IMG/VR virus record: IMGVR_UViG_3300038421_000078
Coordinates: 1 to 44,158 of that record
From: a virus
Direction: 5' to 3' (one strand)
DNA: 44,158 nt
Part shown: positions 21,454 to 31,500 of the stretch, in pieces
Numbering within the stretch: the stretch's first letter is position 1
How the letters are laid out: each line of letters starts with the position of its first letter
Position numbers and translations under genes: made by a program
The notes under the pieces: generated by a model
What the model was told of the DNA's origin: nothing
Seen by the model: only the letters and a program-made list of their open reading frames with translations
Databases searched by the model: none

Positions 21454-21948
21454 TTAGATCACCGCCGGGGTAAGCATCCCCTCGGCCTTTGCCCGCGCGA
21501 TGGCCGCCTCCAGGAGGCGGGCGTTGTCCTTGTGGTACTCGTTGACCTCGGCCATCACCGCCTCCTGGTTGGCGGGGCTGACGGCGTAGACCTTGTAACC
21601 GAAGTCCGCGCTGATCCACTCGGCGGCGCGCTGGGCGTCGCTCTTTTCAATCTCCACCTTGTAAGCGGCCTTCTCGGCCGCGCCCACCTTTGCGAGCTGC
21701 GCCTCCGAGAGCCGCCGCGGGGTGAAGCGCGGCAGGCGGGCGTTCAGCGGGATGAAGGCCACGCCGTTGCGGAACTCCACGCCGGCCGTGTTGCCGTTGT
21801 AGGCCGGGTTGGGGGCCACCAGCAGGAAGCCGTTCTCTTTCTTCTCGGCCTCGGCCAGTTTTGAGCGCGCTTCGGCGAGCGCGGCTTGGGCCTCGGCGAG
21901 TTGCCGCTGCAAATCTTCGGTAGGGGTCGTTTCTTTCGGTGCCATCAT
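21454..21948 (-). CDS. Coiled-coil virion-region protein
   Basis: In this 164-residue protein, residues 8-40 form an Ala/Glu/Lys coiled coil (LQRQLAEAQAALAEARSKLA). A small domain follows (NGFLLVAPNPAYNGNTAGVE, FRNGVAFIPLNARLPRF) that contains the T-A-G-V-x-F-x-N-G-V-A pattern seen in short phage head proteins. A helical C-terminus ends it. The ATG at 21948 overlaps the preceding stop as ATGATG with GAGGAG upstream. Function is unknown, perhaps head completion. Confidence 0.55.
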   Translation of the reverse strand: MMAPKETTPTEDLQRQLAEAQAALAEARSKLAEAEKKENGFLLVAPNPAYNGNTAGVEFRNGVAFIPLNARLPRFTPRRLSEAQLAKVGAAEKAAYKVEIEKSDAQRAAEWISADFGYKVYAVSPANQEAVMAEVNEYHKDNARLLEAAIARAKAEGMLTPAVI

Positions 21949-22247
21949 TTGCTCCTCTTGGGTGTGTCGAGCCAGCAGGCCGGGGTTTGGTCCTCCGGGT
22001 GCGGCTCGGTACATTTATACTTGTTCACCAGGGGCAGCCCCCGGCGCTTGCGCTCGAAGTTGTGGTCGAGCCAGTTGACCACCATGCGGTCGGCCTTGCC
22101 GAGGATGCCAAAGCGGAAGGGCTGCGGGATGCGCCGCATGGTTGCGCGGCACCTTTCGCACTTGACGGTCGGGTTGGCGCCCATTGCGTGCTGCACCTCG
22201 CGGCGCGGGTGGGTCTTGTCCTTCGGGCAACCGTAGACGTAGGTCAT
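21945..22247 (-). CDS. FmdB-like zinc-ribbon protein
   Basis: In this 100-residue protein MTYVYGCPKDKTHPRREVQH is followed by VKCERCRATMRRIPQPFRFG. It matches the FmdB-type zinc ribbon (Y-x-C-P-x-C/H ... C-x-x-C-x-x-x-(M/L)-x-R), common as a small phage protein. In cellular genomes the domain is found in putative regulators. Its phage role is not established. A second cysteine-containing tail ends the protein. The start overlaps the upstream Rossmann-protein stop as ATGA. Confidence 0.65.
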   Translation of the reverse strand: MTYVYGCPKDKTHPRREVQHAMGANPTVKCERCRATMRRIPQPFRFGILGKADRMVVNWLDHNFERKRRGLPLVNKYKCTEPHPEDQTPACWLDTPKRSK

Positions 22248-23341
22248 TGCTCGGCGTCCCTTTCTTCCATTTGCACGGTCAACTCCGGGTCAACTTCCAG
22301 CAGGTCGCACTCGGCCACCAGCTTCTGCAGGGCCTGGACTGCGCCGGTAGTGCGGTGCATCACCGCCCACGCTTGCTGCTGGGCGCGGAACAACTCTCCA
22401 GCTTTGGCGGGGTCTACTTCTGGCTGCGTCAGGTAAGCGTTGTATTCAGCCCGCTTGTAGTTGCTCTCGGCCTTGTAGCGTTCCGCCATCACCCGGTACT
22501 GGCTGACATATCCGTCCAGTTTCTGGCGGCTGCTCCAATAGTCGCTCTCCTTGAGCAACTTATTGCAGGTGGTCATCGCGCCCCAATTGACCGAAGCGTC
22601 CGCTTCGGCGTTGGTCATCGCCACGATGAGCGTGCGCAACTTTGTGGGGTCGGCACCGTTGCGCGCCTCGTTGTTGTAGGCGTCACGCGCTCGCTGCGCA
22701 ATGGCTTCGGTCTCGTCGGTGCGCCGGGCGTAGAAGTCGGCGTAACGCTCCAGGGTCGGGCGGTCGGCGAAGGGGATAGCCTCGTAGGCGTACAGCCGCG
22801 CCTTGCACAGGTGCGACTTTTCGTGGATGACCACCTCGATGCCGCGCCCTAGGGCCACGCCGATCATAAAGGCGCCGCCGGGGTATTGGTAAGCGTACTC
22901 GGTCGAAGAGAGCATTTCCACGCCGTAGAGTTCGATGCGCTCGACTCGCTCGTAAATCGCCAGCGCCAGCATGAAGCTGACCGAGGAGGTGTAGAACTTG
23001 ATCGGGTCGCCAGTATTGGTACAAAAATTAGGGAATAAGTCCTGCTGGATTTCTTCTAAGGGGTAGCGCACCGAGGCGGGCACTTCCGGGTGCGCGTCCA
23101 GCATGTAGATCGGGAAGCCGTGCGGCTGCTTCAACCACTCCCAATATTCAGTTGCTGAACTTAGCTCCTTGCGCCGTATCCAGTCCTCGTGGTGGATCTC
23201 AAACAGCCGGTCAATGCGCGGCAAGGCGTCGCCCAGCACCTTGTAAGCGTGGTTCATCGTCCAAATCTCATCTGCTCTGGACTGCGCCACAAAAGGCATG
23301 GTCGCGCTGGCAAAACCTACAATGGCTACACTTTTCGGCAT
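22244..23341 (-). CDS. Rossmann-like protein in capsid region
   Basis: In this 365-residue protein residues 1-170 form a Rossmann-like domain. KSVAIVGFASATMPFV is a nucleotide-binding type first strand and turn. IWTMNHAYKVL, IDRLFEIH, YTSSVSFMLALAIYERVERI and ELYGVEM follow, then YPGGAFMIGVALGRGIEVVI. This pattern resembles MptE-like/DUF115 and sialyltransferase-like proteins. The C-terminal half is helical, with coiled-coil potential. An enzyme-like gene among capsid genes is unusual. It might glycosylate virion proteins or be a repurposed structural protein. A 9-bp GC hairpin lies just upstream. Confidence 0.55.
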   Translation of the reverse strand: MPKSVAIVGFASATMPFVAQSRADEIWTMNHAYKVLGDALPRIDRLFEIHHEDWIRRKELSSATEYWEWLKQPHGFPIYMLDAHPEVPASVRYPLEEIQQDLFPNFCTNTGDPIKFYTSSVSFMLALAIYERVERIELYGVEMLSSTEYAYQYPGGAFMIGVALGRGIEVVIHEKSHLCKARLYAYEAIPFADRPTLERYADFYARRTDETEAIAQRARDAYNNEARNGADPTKLRTLIVAMTNAEADASVNWGAMTTCNKLLKESDYWSSRQKLDGYVSQYRVMAERYKAESNYKRAEYNAYLTQPEVDPAKAGELFRAQQQAWAVMHRTTGAVQALQKLVAECDLLEVDPELTVQMEERDAEQ

Positions 23342-23352
23342 GGTAAGGTTTT

Positions 23353-23376
23353 GGGGCGGGGATTGCTCCCCGCCCC
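23353..23376 (-). terminator. GC-rich hairpin after capsid genes
   Basis: A perfect 9-bp stem GGGGCGGGG/CCCCGCCCC with a 6-base loop lies between the capsid-associated gene and the Rossmann-protein gene. On the transcribed strand it is followed by AAAACC, not a T run, so it probably attenuates transcription or stabilises the abundant capsid mRNA rather than ending it fully. Confidence 0.5.
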
Positions 23377-23383
23377 GTTGGGT

Positions 23384-23779
23384 CTAGATGAACGACTTGG
23401 CGCGCGAGTATTCTTGCTGGGCCTGGGTGATGTACACCAGGACGTTGGAGAAGTCGGGCGACGTGCCCCCGACCACCAGCTCGATCTCGACGGTGCGCTT
23501 GTTGGTGGAAAACGGGATGTGATACCAGCCCGTCGCCTGCTCCAGGTCAGTCCGGCCGGCGATCTCGCTGTCGGTCGTCGCGACCGTGGAAGCGGTCGAA
23601 GCGCGAATCTTCACATCCAGGGTCGCGTCGGTGGCGGTGTCCACCACCGGCACGTACACCTCGTAGGCCAAACCTTCCAGGGGGGTCTGGAAGATTTCGG
23701 TCTCATAGATCACGGTCGCCGTAAGTTCGGCGTCGGAGGTGTAACGCAGTTGCAGGTTTGCATCTTTTGTGCCAGACAT
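23384..23779 (-). CDS. Capsid-associated protein, possible decoration
   Basis: This 131-residue beta-rich protein (LQLRYTSDAELTATVIYETE, YVPVVDTATDATLDVKIRAS, TVEIELVVGGTSPDFSNVLV) is immediately downstream of the capsid gene. The start at ATG 23779 has a very strong AGGAGGTG site, fitting high expression. Its size, composition and position suggest a capsid decoration or stabilising protein, though no family was identified. Confidence 0.55.
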   Translation of the reverse strand: MSGTKDANLQLRYTSDAELTATVIYETEIFQTPLEGLAYEVYVPVVDTATDATLDVKIRASTASTVATTDSEIAGRTDLEQATGWYHIPFSTNKRTVEIELVVGGTSPDFSNVLVYITQAQQEYSRAKSFI

Positions 23780-23790
23780 AGTAACACCTC

Positions 23791-24786
23791 CTAAGTCCAG
23801 GAACTCGGCGCAGCCAGGTTGCGGCCGCGCACGATGCCATGCGAGCCGAGAGACGAGAACCCGCACCACCAATCAATACGCGTTTGCTTGGCGGGCGCGG
23901 TTTCCATCTCGCCGCCGTTGTTGGGGTCGTAGACTTCCATCTCGGAGAGCTGGATGCCCGTGATCCCCTCTTGGTCGTCCGTGCTGACGGCGTAGATGCT
24001 CGTGCTATCCGCGCCGGCGTCACCGGCCACCTCGGTATTGGTGATGATCTCGGTGCTCTGGTCTTTCTTGAACCCGGTGTCAATGATCGGGGCGCCCTTG
24101 TAGGCCGCGAACTCGCGCCCCAGGGTATCCTTCGTCACCGACAACATACCCCCACCGCCCTGCTGGATGTAGCGACTGACGCGGCCCAGGCCGAGATAAA
24201 CATCCTCGTTGCTGAACCATGCCTTTACGTCGCCTCCGTTGCAGTACTTGTACATTTCGTCCAGGCGCTGGAAGAAAGTCAGGCCGTTGGCGGCCGAAGC
24301 GGTGGGGTCAAGCGGGGCCGAAGAACTCCCCGCGAAGTAAACTGATTGGCGCGTTGGCATTGCGGCCACGCGGTATTTCAGCCCGGAGAACCCCAGCGGG
24401 TCAACGCCAGGGTCGCCGTTGATAAAATAGTCGTTGAAAGTGAACGACATAGACTTGATCTTCTGATCTGTAAAAGCCCGCTCCGGGTCTTTGACGTAGT
24501 TTTTGACCTTGCTAAATACCCGGTCGAACTTTATTTCCCCGCCGAACCCGAACAGGCTTTCGTACACCTGCTCGAACTCGCCTTCGCTCGCGGTGTACGT
24601 TCCGTTGATGCCACGGAACGCCACGGCCGGCAGGGTCTGCCAGCGGATAGCGATGATCTTCAAGGAGTCCACGTTCTCGAACGGCAGCCACTCCATCAAG
24701 GGCGAGTGGCGGATGATGTTCAGAATAACGTAGAGCTTGATGCGGGGGATCTCAAGTTTTGCCGTCTGGGCTAACGTGAGAGCCAT
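23791..24786 (-). CDS. Major capsid protein
   Basis: This 331-residue protein is assigned by position behind the scaffold gene and by features of HK97-fold capsid proteins of short-tailed phages. It has an N-terminal helix (ALTLAQTAKLE), an E-loop-like region (LPFENVDSLKIIAIRWQTLP, AFRGINGTY), a spine-helix region and P-domain strands. GGGGMLSVTKDTLGREFAAY with the following GAPIIDTG resembles the A-domain segment of these capsid proteins. Length fits. The next gene may decorate the shell. A dedicated promoter lies just before the scaffold gene. Confidence 0.75.
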   Translation of the reverse strand: MALTLAQTAKLEIPRIKLYVILNIIRHSPLMEWLPFENVDSLKIIAIRWQTLPAVAFRGINGTYTASEGEFEQVYESLFGFGGEIKFDRVFSKVKNYVKDPERAFTDQKIKSMSFTFNDYFINGDPGVDPLGFSGLKYRVAAMPTRQSVYFAGSSSAPLDPTASAANGLTFFQRLDEMYKYCNGGDVKAWFSNEDVYLGLGRVSRYIQQGGGGMLSVTKDTLGREFAAYKGAPIIDTGFKKDQSTEIITNTEVAGDAGADSTSIYAVSTDDQEGITGIQLSEMEVYDPNNGGEMETAPAKQTRIDWWCGFSSLGSHGIVRGRNLAAPSSWT

Positions 24787-24819
24787 AGAAATCTCCTTAG
24801 AGCATTTCTGCCCTGTAGT

Positions 24820-25503
24820 TTATTTTCTCTTCGCCTCTGCCCAAATCTGATCCAGGTTGGTGGTGAACTGCCCTTGCGGGGCAGCTCCCATGCCGGGCGC
24901 AGCGGGCATACGGGCGGTTGGCGTGGAGGCAACGCGCGCTTTCTTCGCATCCAGGGCCTGGCGGTAGCCATACAGGAAGTCCATGGGGTCGTCGGCCTCC
25001 TGAACGGGCTTGACGAACTGAGCGAACTCAGGGTCATTCTCGTCCAGGCGGACGCCGAGCTTCTGTTCCATCCGGTCGGCCTGCGTCTCTGCCCAGGCTA
25101 CGATCTGCGCGTTCTGGTCTGGTTGTCCCTGTGGTTGAGCTGGCGTCGCCGGCGTAGCCTGGCCGGGCTGCGGTGCGGGTGGATTACCGGGCTGGGTGAA
25201 AGCCTCCAGGATTAGGCCCTGGGTGATCTGCTGCTTTTGCGCTTCAGTCACCTGGATGCCTCCCTTGTTCAGCGTTTCCACCGTCTGGTTCAGCCGTTCG
25301 GCAATCCAATTCTTCTGCCGGTCAACCTGGCTCTGCACGCCCTGATAGTTCTTGCTGATCTCGCCTTTCAGGTCGTTCAAAGCCTGTTGGAACTGCTCTG
25401 CCGTAACATACGCGGGCTGCGGGCTTGCTTCCGGGGCAGGCCCCTGGCCGGGGGTCTGCGGAAGTGCGCCGCCCTGCGGTTGGTTATCGGGTTGCATAGA
25501 CAT
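24820..25503 (-). CDS. Scaffolding protein
   Basis: This 227-residue protein, rich in Gln, Pro and Ala, has a central helical region (AEQFQQALNDLKGEISKNYQ, KNWIAERLNQTVETLNKGG) and a flexible Pro/Gln linker (about 115-140). Its C-terminal helix and basic end (IWAEAKRK) suit binding to the inner capsid surface. Its composition and position directly before the capsid gene identify it as the assembly scaffold. The start at ATG 25503 has GGAGG 8 bases upstream. A second ATG follows two codons later. Confidence 0.7.
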   Translation of the reverse strand: MSMQPDNQPQGGALPQTPGQGPAPEASPQPAYVTAEQFQQALNDLKGEISKNYQGVQSQVDRQKNWIAERLNQTVETLNKGGIQVTEAQKQQITQGLILEAFTQPGNPPAPQPGQATPATPAQPQGQPDQNAQIVAWAETQADRMEQKLGVRLDENDPEFAQFVKPVQEADDPMDFLYGYRQALDAKKARVASTPTARMPAAPGMGAAPQGQFTTNLDQIWAEAKRK

Positions 25504-25523
25504 GGTTTGTGCCTCCGTGTTCA

Positions 25524-25553
25524 AATATAACACAATTTGTCGCTATGGCGCAA
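25524..25553 (-). promoter_or_regulatory. Late promoter before scaffold and capsid
   Basis: On the minus strand -35 TTGCGC (25553-25548), an 18-bp spacer and -10 TATATT (25529-25524). The -35 region ACTTGCGC is the same as at the start of the late operon (39780-39785). It would give extra expression of scaffold and capsid. Part overlaps the last codons of the giant gene. Confidence 0.5.
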
Positions 25554-28500
25554 GTGCGCCGTAGACGATTTGTTCTAGGAATGTGTCGAAGTCTCCGCCG
25601 GGCCGTCCGGCGTTCTCCCACACCCAGCGCATATCCGCACGCGCCCCGGCGCTCAGGCTCTGCCCGGCGTAGACCCAGCCGATCAACCCGCTCATGGTGG
25701 CCGGGCTGAACTCCTGGAAGAACGAGTAATCCACCTGCTGGGCCTGGCCCTGGCTCGCGCCGGCCTGCATCGAAGTGGTGAACTGCTCTACCTCCGGGTG
25801 CTCGGCTTTGTAGCCGCGGTTCCAGTCCCAATACTGCGCCAGTTCGGGGAACCGGTTCAGGAAGTCGCGCCGCGCCGCGCCCTCCGGCATACTAAAATAA
25901 GTGCTCTGCAAGGCGTACCAGTTGGGGAACTGCTCGTTGCGCAGCTCCCGGTAGGCGTTGACCGTCTCAACCACCTGCTGCGGCGCGAACTGGATTTCCG
26001 GCAATATGTCCGGGTCGAGCGTAAATTCGGGCACGGTTGCGCGGGCCTCGGGCACAGTTCCGCCCAGGGCGCGCGTCCAGGCGGCCAGGGTTTCCAGGTC
26101 GAGCGTGTCGTAACTACGCGTGTCGTCGTCCAGGAAGTCGGTGGTGAACTGCTCGCCCAGCGCGGCGCGCACCTGCTGCTTCTCAGCGCTGCCCAGGCTC
26201 GCATACCTATCCCATAGCTCCGAGATCATGAACTGGCGCAAACGCCCTTCCGGCGTGTCGTAGAGCGCCAGGCGCGCCTCGTACTCCGGGTGCGCTTCCA
26301 AGAAGGCGTTGAGCGCGTCCTGGTCGCCCCGGTTATAGGCTTCGCGCGCCACCTTCCATTGCTCGGCAAGCCCGCGCTGCTCCATCTCGCCGGCTGGCAA
26401 TAACCCCGCCGGCATCCAACCGAAGAGCGTGCTGGTCGCCAGCCCCACCGGGTCGTTCCAGGCTGCGCCGTGCAGCAGCCCGTAAGCGGGCAGGGCGCCC
26501 GGCGTGCGCAGGGCGGTTTCCAGTTGCACGCGCCGGCGCGCTTCGTCATAGGCCGGGCCGGCGCGTTCCATCATCGCCACAAGCACTTCTCTGGTCGAGA
26601 AAGTCCCATCCGCGGCCATGTTCGCCAGCATCCGGTCAACGTAATAATCGCCCCACGCGCCGAACTCCGATAGCCCCGCCGCCTTGCGGATAGCGCCCTC
26701 CGGCGCGGCCAGGATGCCGCCCAGCAGGTTGCCGAGCGCCTGGATCGGGGTGTTCTGGGTGAGCGCCTGGATGGTCTGCCCCGTGCGGGTGATGGGCAAG
26801 AGCGGCATATCGCTCTCCCCGGTCAGCGTCTTGCCGGTCAGGGCAAAGTAGGGCAGGGTGATCCACAGGGCCGGCGCCATCACCAGGTTGAGGAAGTCCA
26901 TCGGGTTCGATTGACCTTCCTCGATCTGCTGCTGCGCCTGCGCCAACGCCCGTTGCCAGAGCGGCCCGCTGCGGTTGCGAGCCGCCGCCAAAGCCTCCAT
27001 CTGGCTGACCTGCCCGGCTGAGGCCATCTGCGCCAGGATGGCCTGGGCGCGCTGCTCGTCCTCGCTCTTGTCCGCCATAATGCGGTCAATCGGCGAGGTC
27101 ATTTCCTCGAAGGGAAAGAGCTTGCGCATCGGGTCTACCCATACCTGGTTGCCCGTCCAGGCCGGCAAGAACGGCACAGGGATCGCCATCTTCCCGGCCA
27201 GGCGCGAGGGTATCCCGGAGCGCGGGCGCGAGGCGAAGAAGTTGCGCAGCCGCGCCCAATTCGCAAACCAGGCCGGGCGGTCAATCATGCGCAGCGCCCA
27301 ATTCCAGGCCGTGCGGGTAAACCAGAACTGGTATGGGAACACCATGTTGAGATACTGGTCGAAGCCGCGTCGCTCGGAGTAGTTGAGCAGCGCTTCGTCG
27401 CCCAGTTTCTCGCCCCAGGCCAGGGCGGCGCGCTTGGCGCTTGCCATGCTGCCGTCCACCTTGCCGAGCCAGCCGTTGAGCTGCCCCATCAGTTCGGGCG
27501 GCACATTCGGGATAGGCGGCGCGTCGCCAGAAGCCAACATGCGCTCTTGCAGCATGTCCAGCATGGGCCTGGTGTAGGTTTCCCAGCCCTCGCTCAAGAT
27601 CATCCCGTCATAGCGCGGCGCGGCGATGTTCTCGGCCAGCCCCGGCAGGTAGGGGCCAATCGCCGGGGTAGCGGCGGGCGCGCCTTCTTCGGGCGGCTTG
27701 GGGCCAAAATCTTCCAGCGGGTCGGCTTTGTGCGCGGCGGCGTATTCGTTCACTCCCGCCTGCATCTCGGCGGCCAGCGCCGCCGGGTCTACTTGCGGGA
27801 GCGGTTCAACAGGCCGAGCAGCTTCTGGTACGCCTTCGACCCCGGCACCACCAGCGCCAGCAACTTCGACCCCTTGGGGAATTTCCCCAACGGCCCCGGC
27901 GATGGCCGAGGCTTCGGCGTCGTCAATATGGGTGACGTGGATTTCGCCATTTGGATCCTCCACGACGGCCAGGCCGTCAGCAATCGTTTCTGGGTCAATC
28001 GTTTCCATTTCCGCCATCTCGCCGCGGTACTCGTCCACGATCTGCAATACTTCGCCCTTGAGTTCGCCCGGAATGAGCGAAGCGCGGGCGTATGCGCTCA
28101 TCAGGTCGCCCACCTGCTGGTCGGTGATGCCCAACGTCTGGGCCAGCTCGTCCGTCAGCCGCCCCTCGTCAATGTGCCCGGCGATCAGCGCCCCGGCTTC
28201 ATCCATCTTCCCCTCGGCGATCAGCTCAAGCGCCTGGGTAAAGTCGGCCCGCACAAAGATTTCGCCCGGCGACACACCCTGCTCGTTCATCAGGCGGCTC
28301 ATAAAAGCCCTGTCGTCCAGCGCAGCGCGAATGCGGGTGACGATCTCATACACCTGGTTATTGGGCTTCACCGGCTCGTTGCCTTCGATGATGTCGCCCA
28401 ACGCCGCCAGCACCGCGTCCCTGCCGCCCATGCCTTTGTAGGTTGGCTTGCCGGGGAAGTATTCGCTCCACCAATCCGGGTACACGCCCTGGCGGATGGT

Positions 28501-31500
28501 CTGCCCGGTCGTTGGGTCGGTGATCAGAACATAGTTGCGCCCGCTGGCTGCGACCGGAATATTCTCCACCGCGTTCGACAAGAATGGCGCGGCGCCCTCG
28601 TAGTGCATCCGCTGCGAGGTGGGTAATTCGCTCATTGGCCGGCGGGCGGCTTCGCCTGCGGCTTTGGCCGCGGCGGCGATCTCGGCGGCGCGGGTGTGCT
28701 CGGCGGCGCGTTTCTCGAAGGCGCGCCGGGCAATCTGCTGCCAGTCCGGGTTGCGGGCGATGAAGTCGCCCAGGCTGCGCCCGACCGAGAACGCCCCTTC
28801 GCCGTAGCGCAGGATGGCGGCTTGCAGGTGGGCGTCGTCCGGGTTCTCAATCTTGAACTCTTCCGCCATCCGGCGCAGCTCGCCCACCACTGGCGCGTCA
28901 GCGGCCCGGCTTTGCTCAGCGGCCCGGCGCATATCGCGTGCGGCGCGCGCCGCGGCGAACTTTTCGCTTTCAAGGTCAATGCTGCCCAGCAGGTCGGCCT
29001 TGAGTTTTTCCAGCACTACCGGGTCAATCCTGATCTCCGGGAACTGCGCTGCGGCGGCCTCGACCCGCATCTGCGCGGCGGGCGCGGTGGGCGGCGGTTG
29101 GGCGCTGGTCGCCGCTTGTTCGTCGCGCACTTGACGCAGGGCATCAACCACATTATTGGGCGTCATATCTGCTGTAATGTTGATACCGTACTGCGCAGCC
29201 GTCCGGCGCAGGTTGTTGGTCATAAATGCAGGAACGCCGCCCTGGTCAACTGCGTTCAATAGATCATCCAGGGGGTGCGGCGGGCGTGTTCCACCCGTTG
29301 GCGGCGGGCCTTCCGGCGGGCGCGGCGGCGCTCCGGCGGGGTCCGGGCCTTCCATCCCGCCGGTTGCGGTATTGTACAGGTTGTGCATCCCCTCCACCTC
29401 CGCGTTGAAGAAGTCGCGGATATGGGGCTTGTACACGTTGTCCAGGAAGGTTTGCCAGGCGGCGCGGCGCTCGTTGAATGACATCCCCTCCACCGAGGCG
29501 CGAAACTGGTCAATCAGCCGCCCGCGCTCGGTGTCCAGGAGCGACATTCTCCCGCGCCAGGCTTCGGCCTGCGCCGCGGCCGCGTCGCCAAACTGGCTGC
29601 GCACATGCTCCACGAACAACCCGCCGGTCTGCCCGTTGTGCAGGTTGACCTGCCCGCGCACGTTATCATACGCCGCGTCCACCTTGCGGCGCAGCGCGTC
29701 CCAGGCGGCGTTGCGGGCGTCTTGGGAGGAAAACTTGGTATCCTGGAACTCGCTGAACAATTGTTCCTTCAGGGTGTAGAAGTCCCCCCACAGCTTATGG
29801 TTGGCTTCGATCAGCCCCAGGTACTGCTTCGCCACCGGGTCGGCGAACTTCATGCCGTCCAGTATCCCCAAGATGCTGGCCTTCTCGAAGGCGCGGTAGC
29901 GCGCCCAACTCTGCGCCGTCTCGATGCCCTGCTGGCGGTAGAAGGCGTCCGGCCTTACCCCATAACGGCGCATCTCGCCCGCTTTGGCGTACACTTCGTC
30001 CCACGAACGGAAGTGCTGCATCCAGAACTCATCCATGCGCGCCGCCAGGTCGCTCATGATGCGCAGCGCCTCGGCGGCCCCGGCGGTATGCACCTGGCTG
30101 CCCACCTGCTCGGCCCTGGTGCGCAGGTCGCGCGCCACCATCTCGTCCACGTGGCGCTGGAAGCGGCGGTTGACGTTTCCGAACGCCTGGCGCACTTCGC
30201 CCGGCGTGGTCGCTTTGGCGAGCTGCGCATCCAGGTCGTCCATCACGGGTCGCAGCGTGTCGCGGACGATCACCGGGTCAATCCCCAATTGCCGCGCCAC
30301 GTCCGGCAGGTGCTGGCTGACCTGGTAACGCGTGGTCTGGGTCGTGATGTTCGCCAGCTTCTCGCGCAGCTCGCGCGGGTTCATGCTGCCCTCGACCATT
30401 GCATACAGCGCGTCCGGCAAGCGCGGGTCAATGTTGCGCAAGGCTGCTTCCAGCCCTTGCGGCATGGCGTCAAAACCGCGCCCCCGGCTCCAGATGCCAT
30501 CCCAGCCTTGCCTCATGCCGTGGTAGACGGCCTGGGCGCGTTCGGCGCGCTCGATGTGCTGCGAAGCCGCCCCAAAAGGCGCCCACTTGTTCGCGCCGTC
30601 CAACACGCGGTTCAGGTTGCTCAAAAACCCCGGCTGGTTGGTCGCGGCGCGGATGACGTTCTCGGCGCCGCCCTTGCTCACGCCCAGCCCGATGTCCGCA
30701 ATGCCCGCCCCGGCGCGCATCCGGTACGGCTCCACGCCCAGGCGATCCAGAAAGCGGCTGATGGTCTTGGCGTCGGCAAACCCGCCCACGCCCGCCACGG
30801 CCCGGCTGACCAGGTTATTGACCGTATTATTGATCAGATAGCCGGGGTTCCAACCCAGCAGAATGCCGGTCTGCGCCTTCTTGAGCGTATCGAACAGGCG
30901 CAGCGTCGCCGGCGACGGCTTGACGCCGAAGGCTTTGGTCGCCCACTGTGCGGCGTTGGTGGTCATCGCGCCCCATAATTTCGCCTGGAACTCGTCCGGG
31001 TGCAAGGGAATGGCGTTATCGCCCAGGAAGGTCGCCGCAATATCCGTGAGCGATTTGGGCGTCAAGGCGCCCGAGGCGATGTCGTCCAGGATGGCCCGCG
31101 CCGAGGGCGTGCCCAGGGCCTCTAGGGCAGTCTGCAACTGGCGCATCACGCCCGGCGCGTCGGTCAGGTTTTCTAGCCGGGTCAGGAAGTCGCCCGGCGT
31201 CTCGCCCAATACCTGCGCCAGGTTGTTGACGATGGCGCGCCCGGCGTCGCCAGCGTGCCACTGCTCCAGCATCATCTCGGCCTGGTGGGTGAAGGTGGCG
31301 TACGCGCGCTGCCCCGAATACATCTCCGGGCTGCCGAACATCTCGCCCATCTTGGCGGCCTCGGTGGGGGTCATCCCGGCCACCCGGCGCACGAAGTCCA
31401 CCATGCCGTCTGGGTCGCCGCGGTGCATATCGAAGCTAATCGCGCCCGCGTCCGCCATCGAGGTGACAAACTCGCGCGCCCGCGCTTCGGGCGTCATGGC

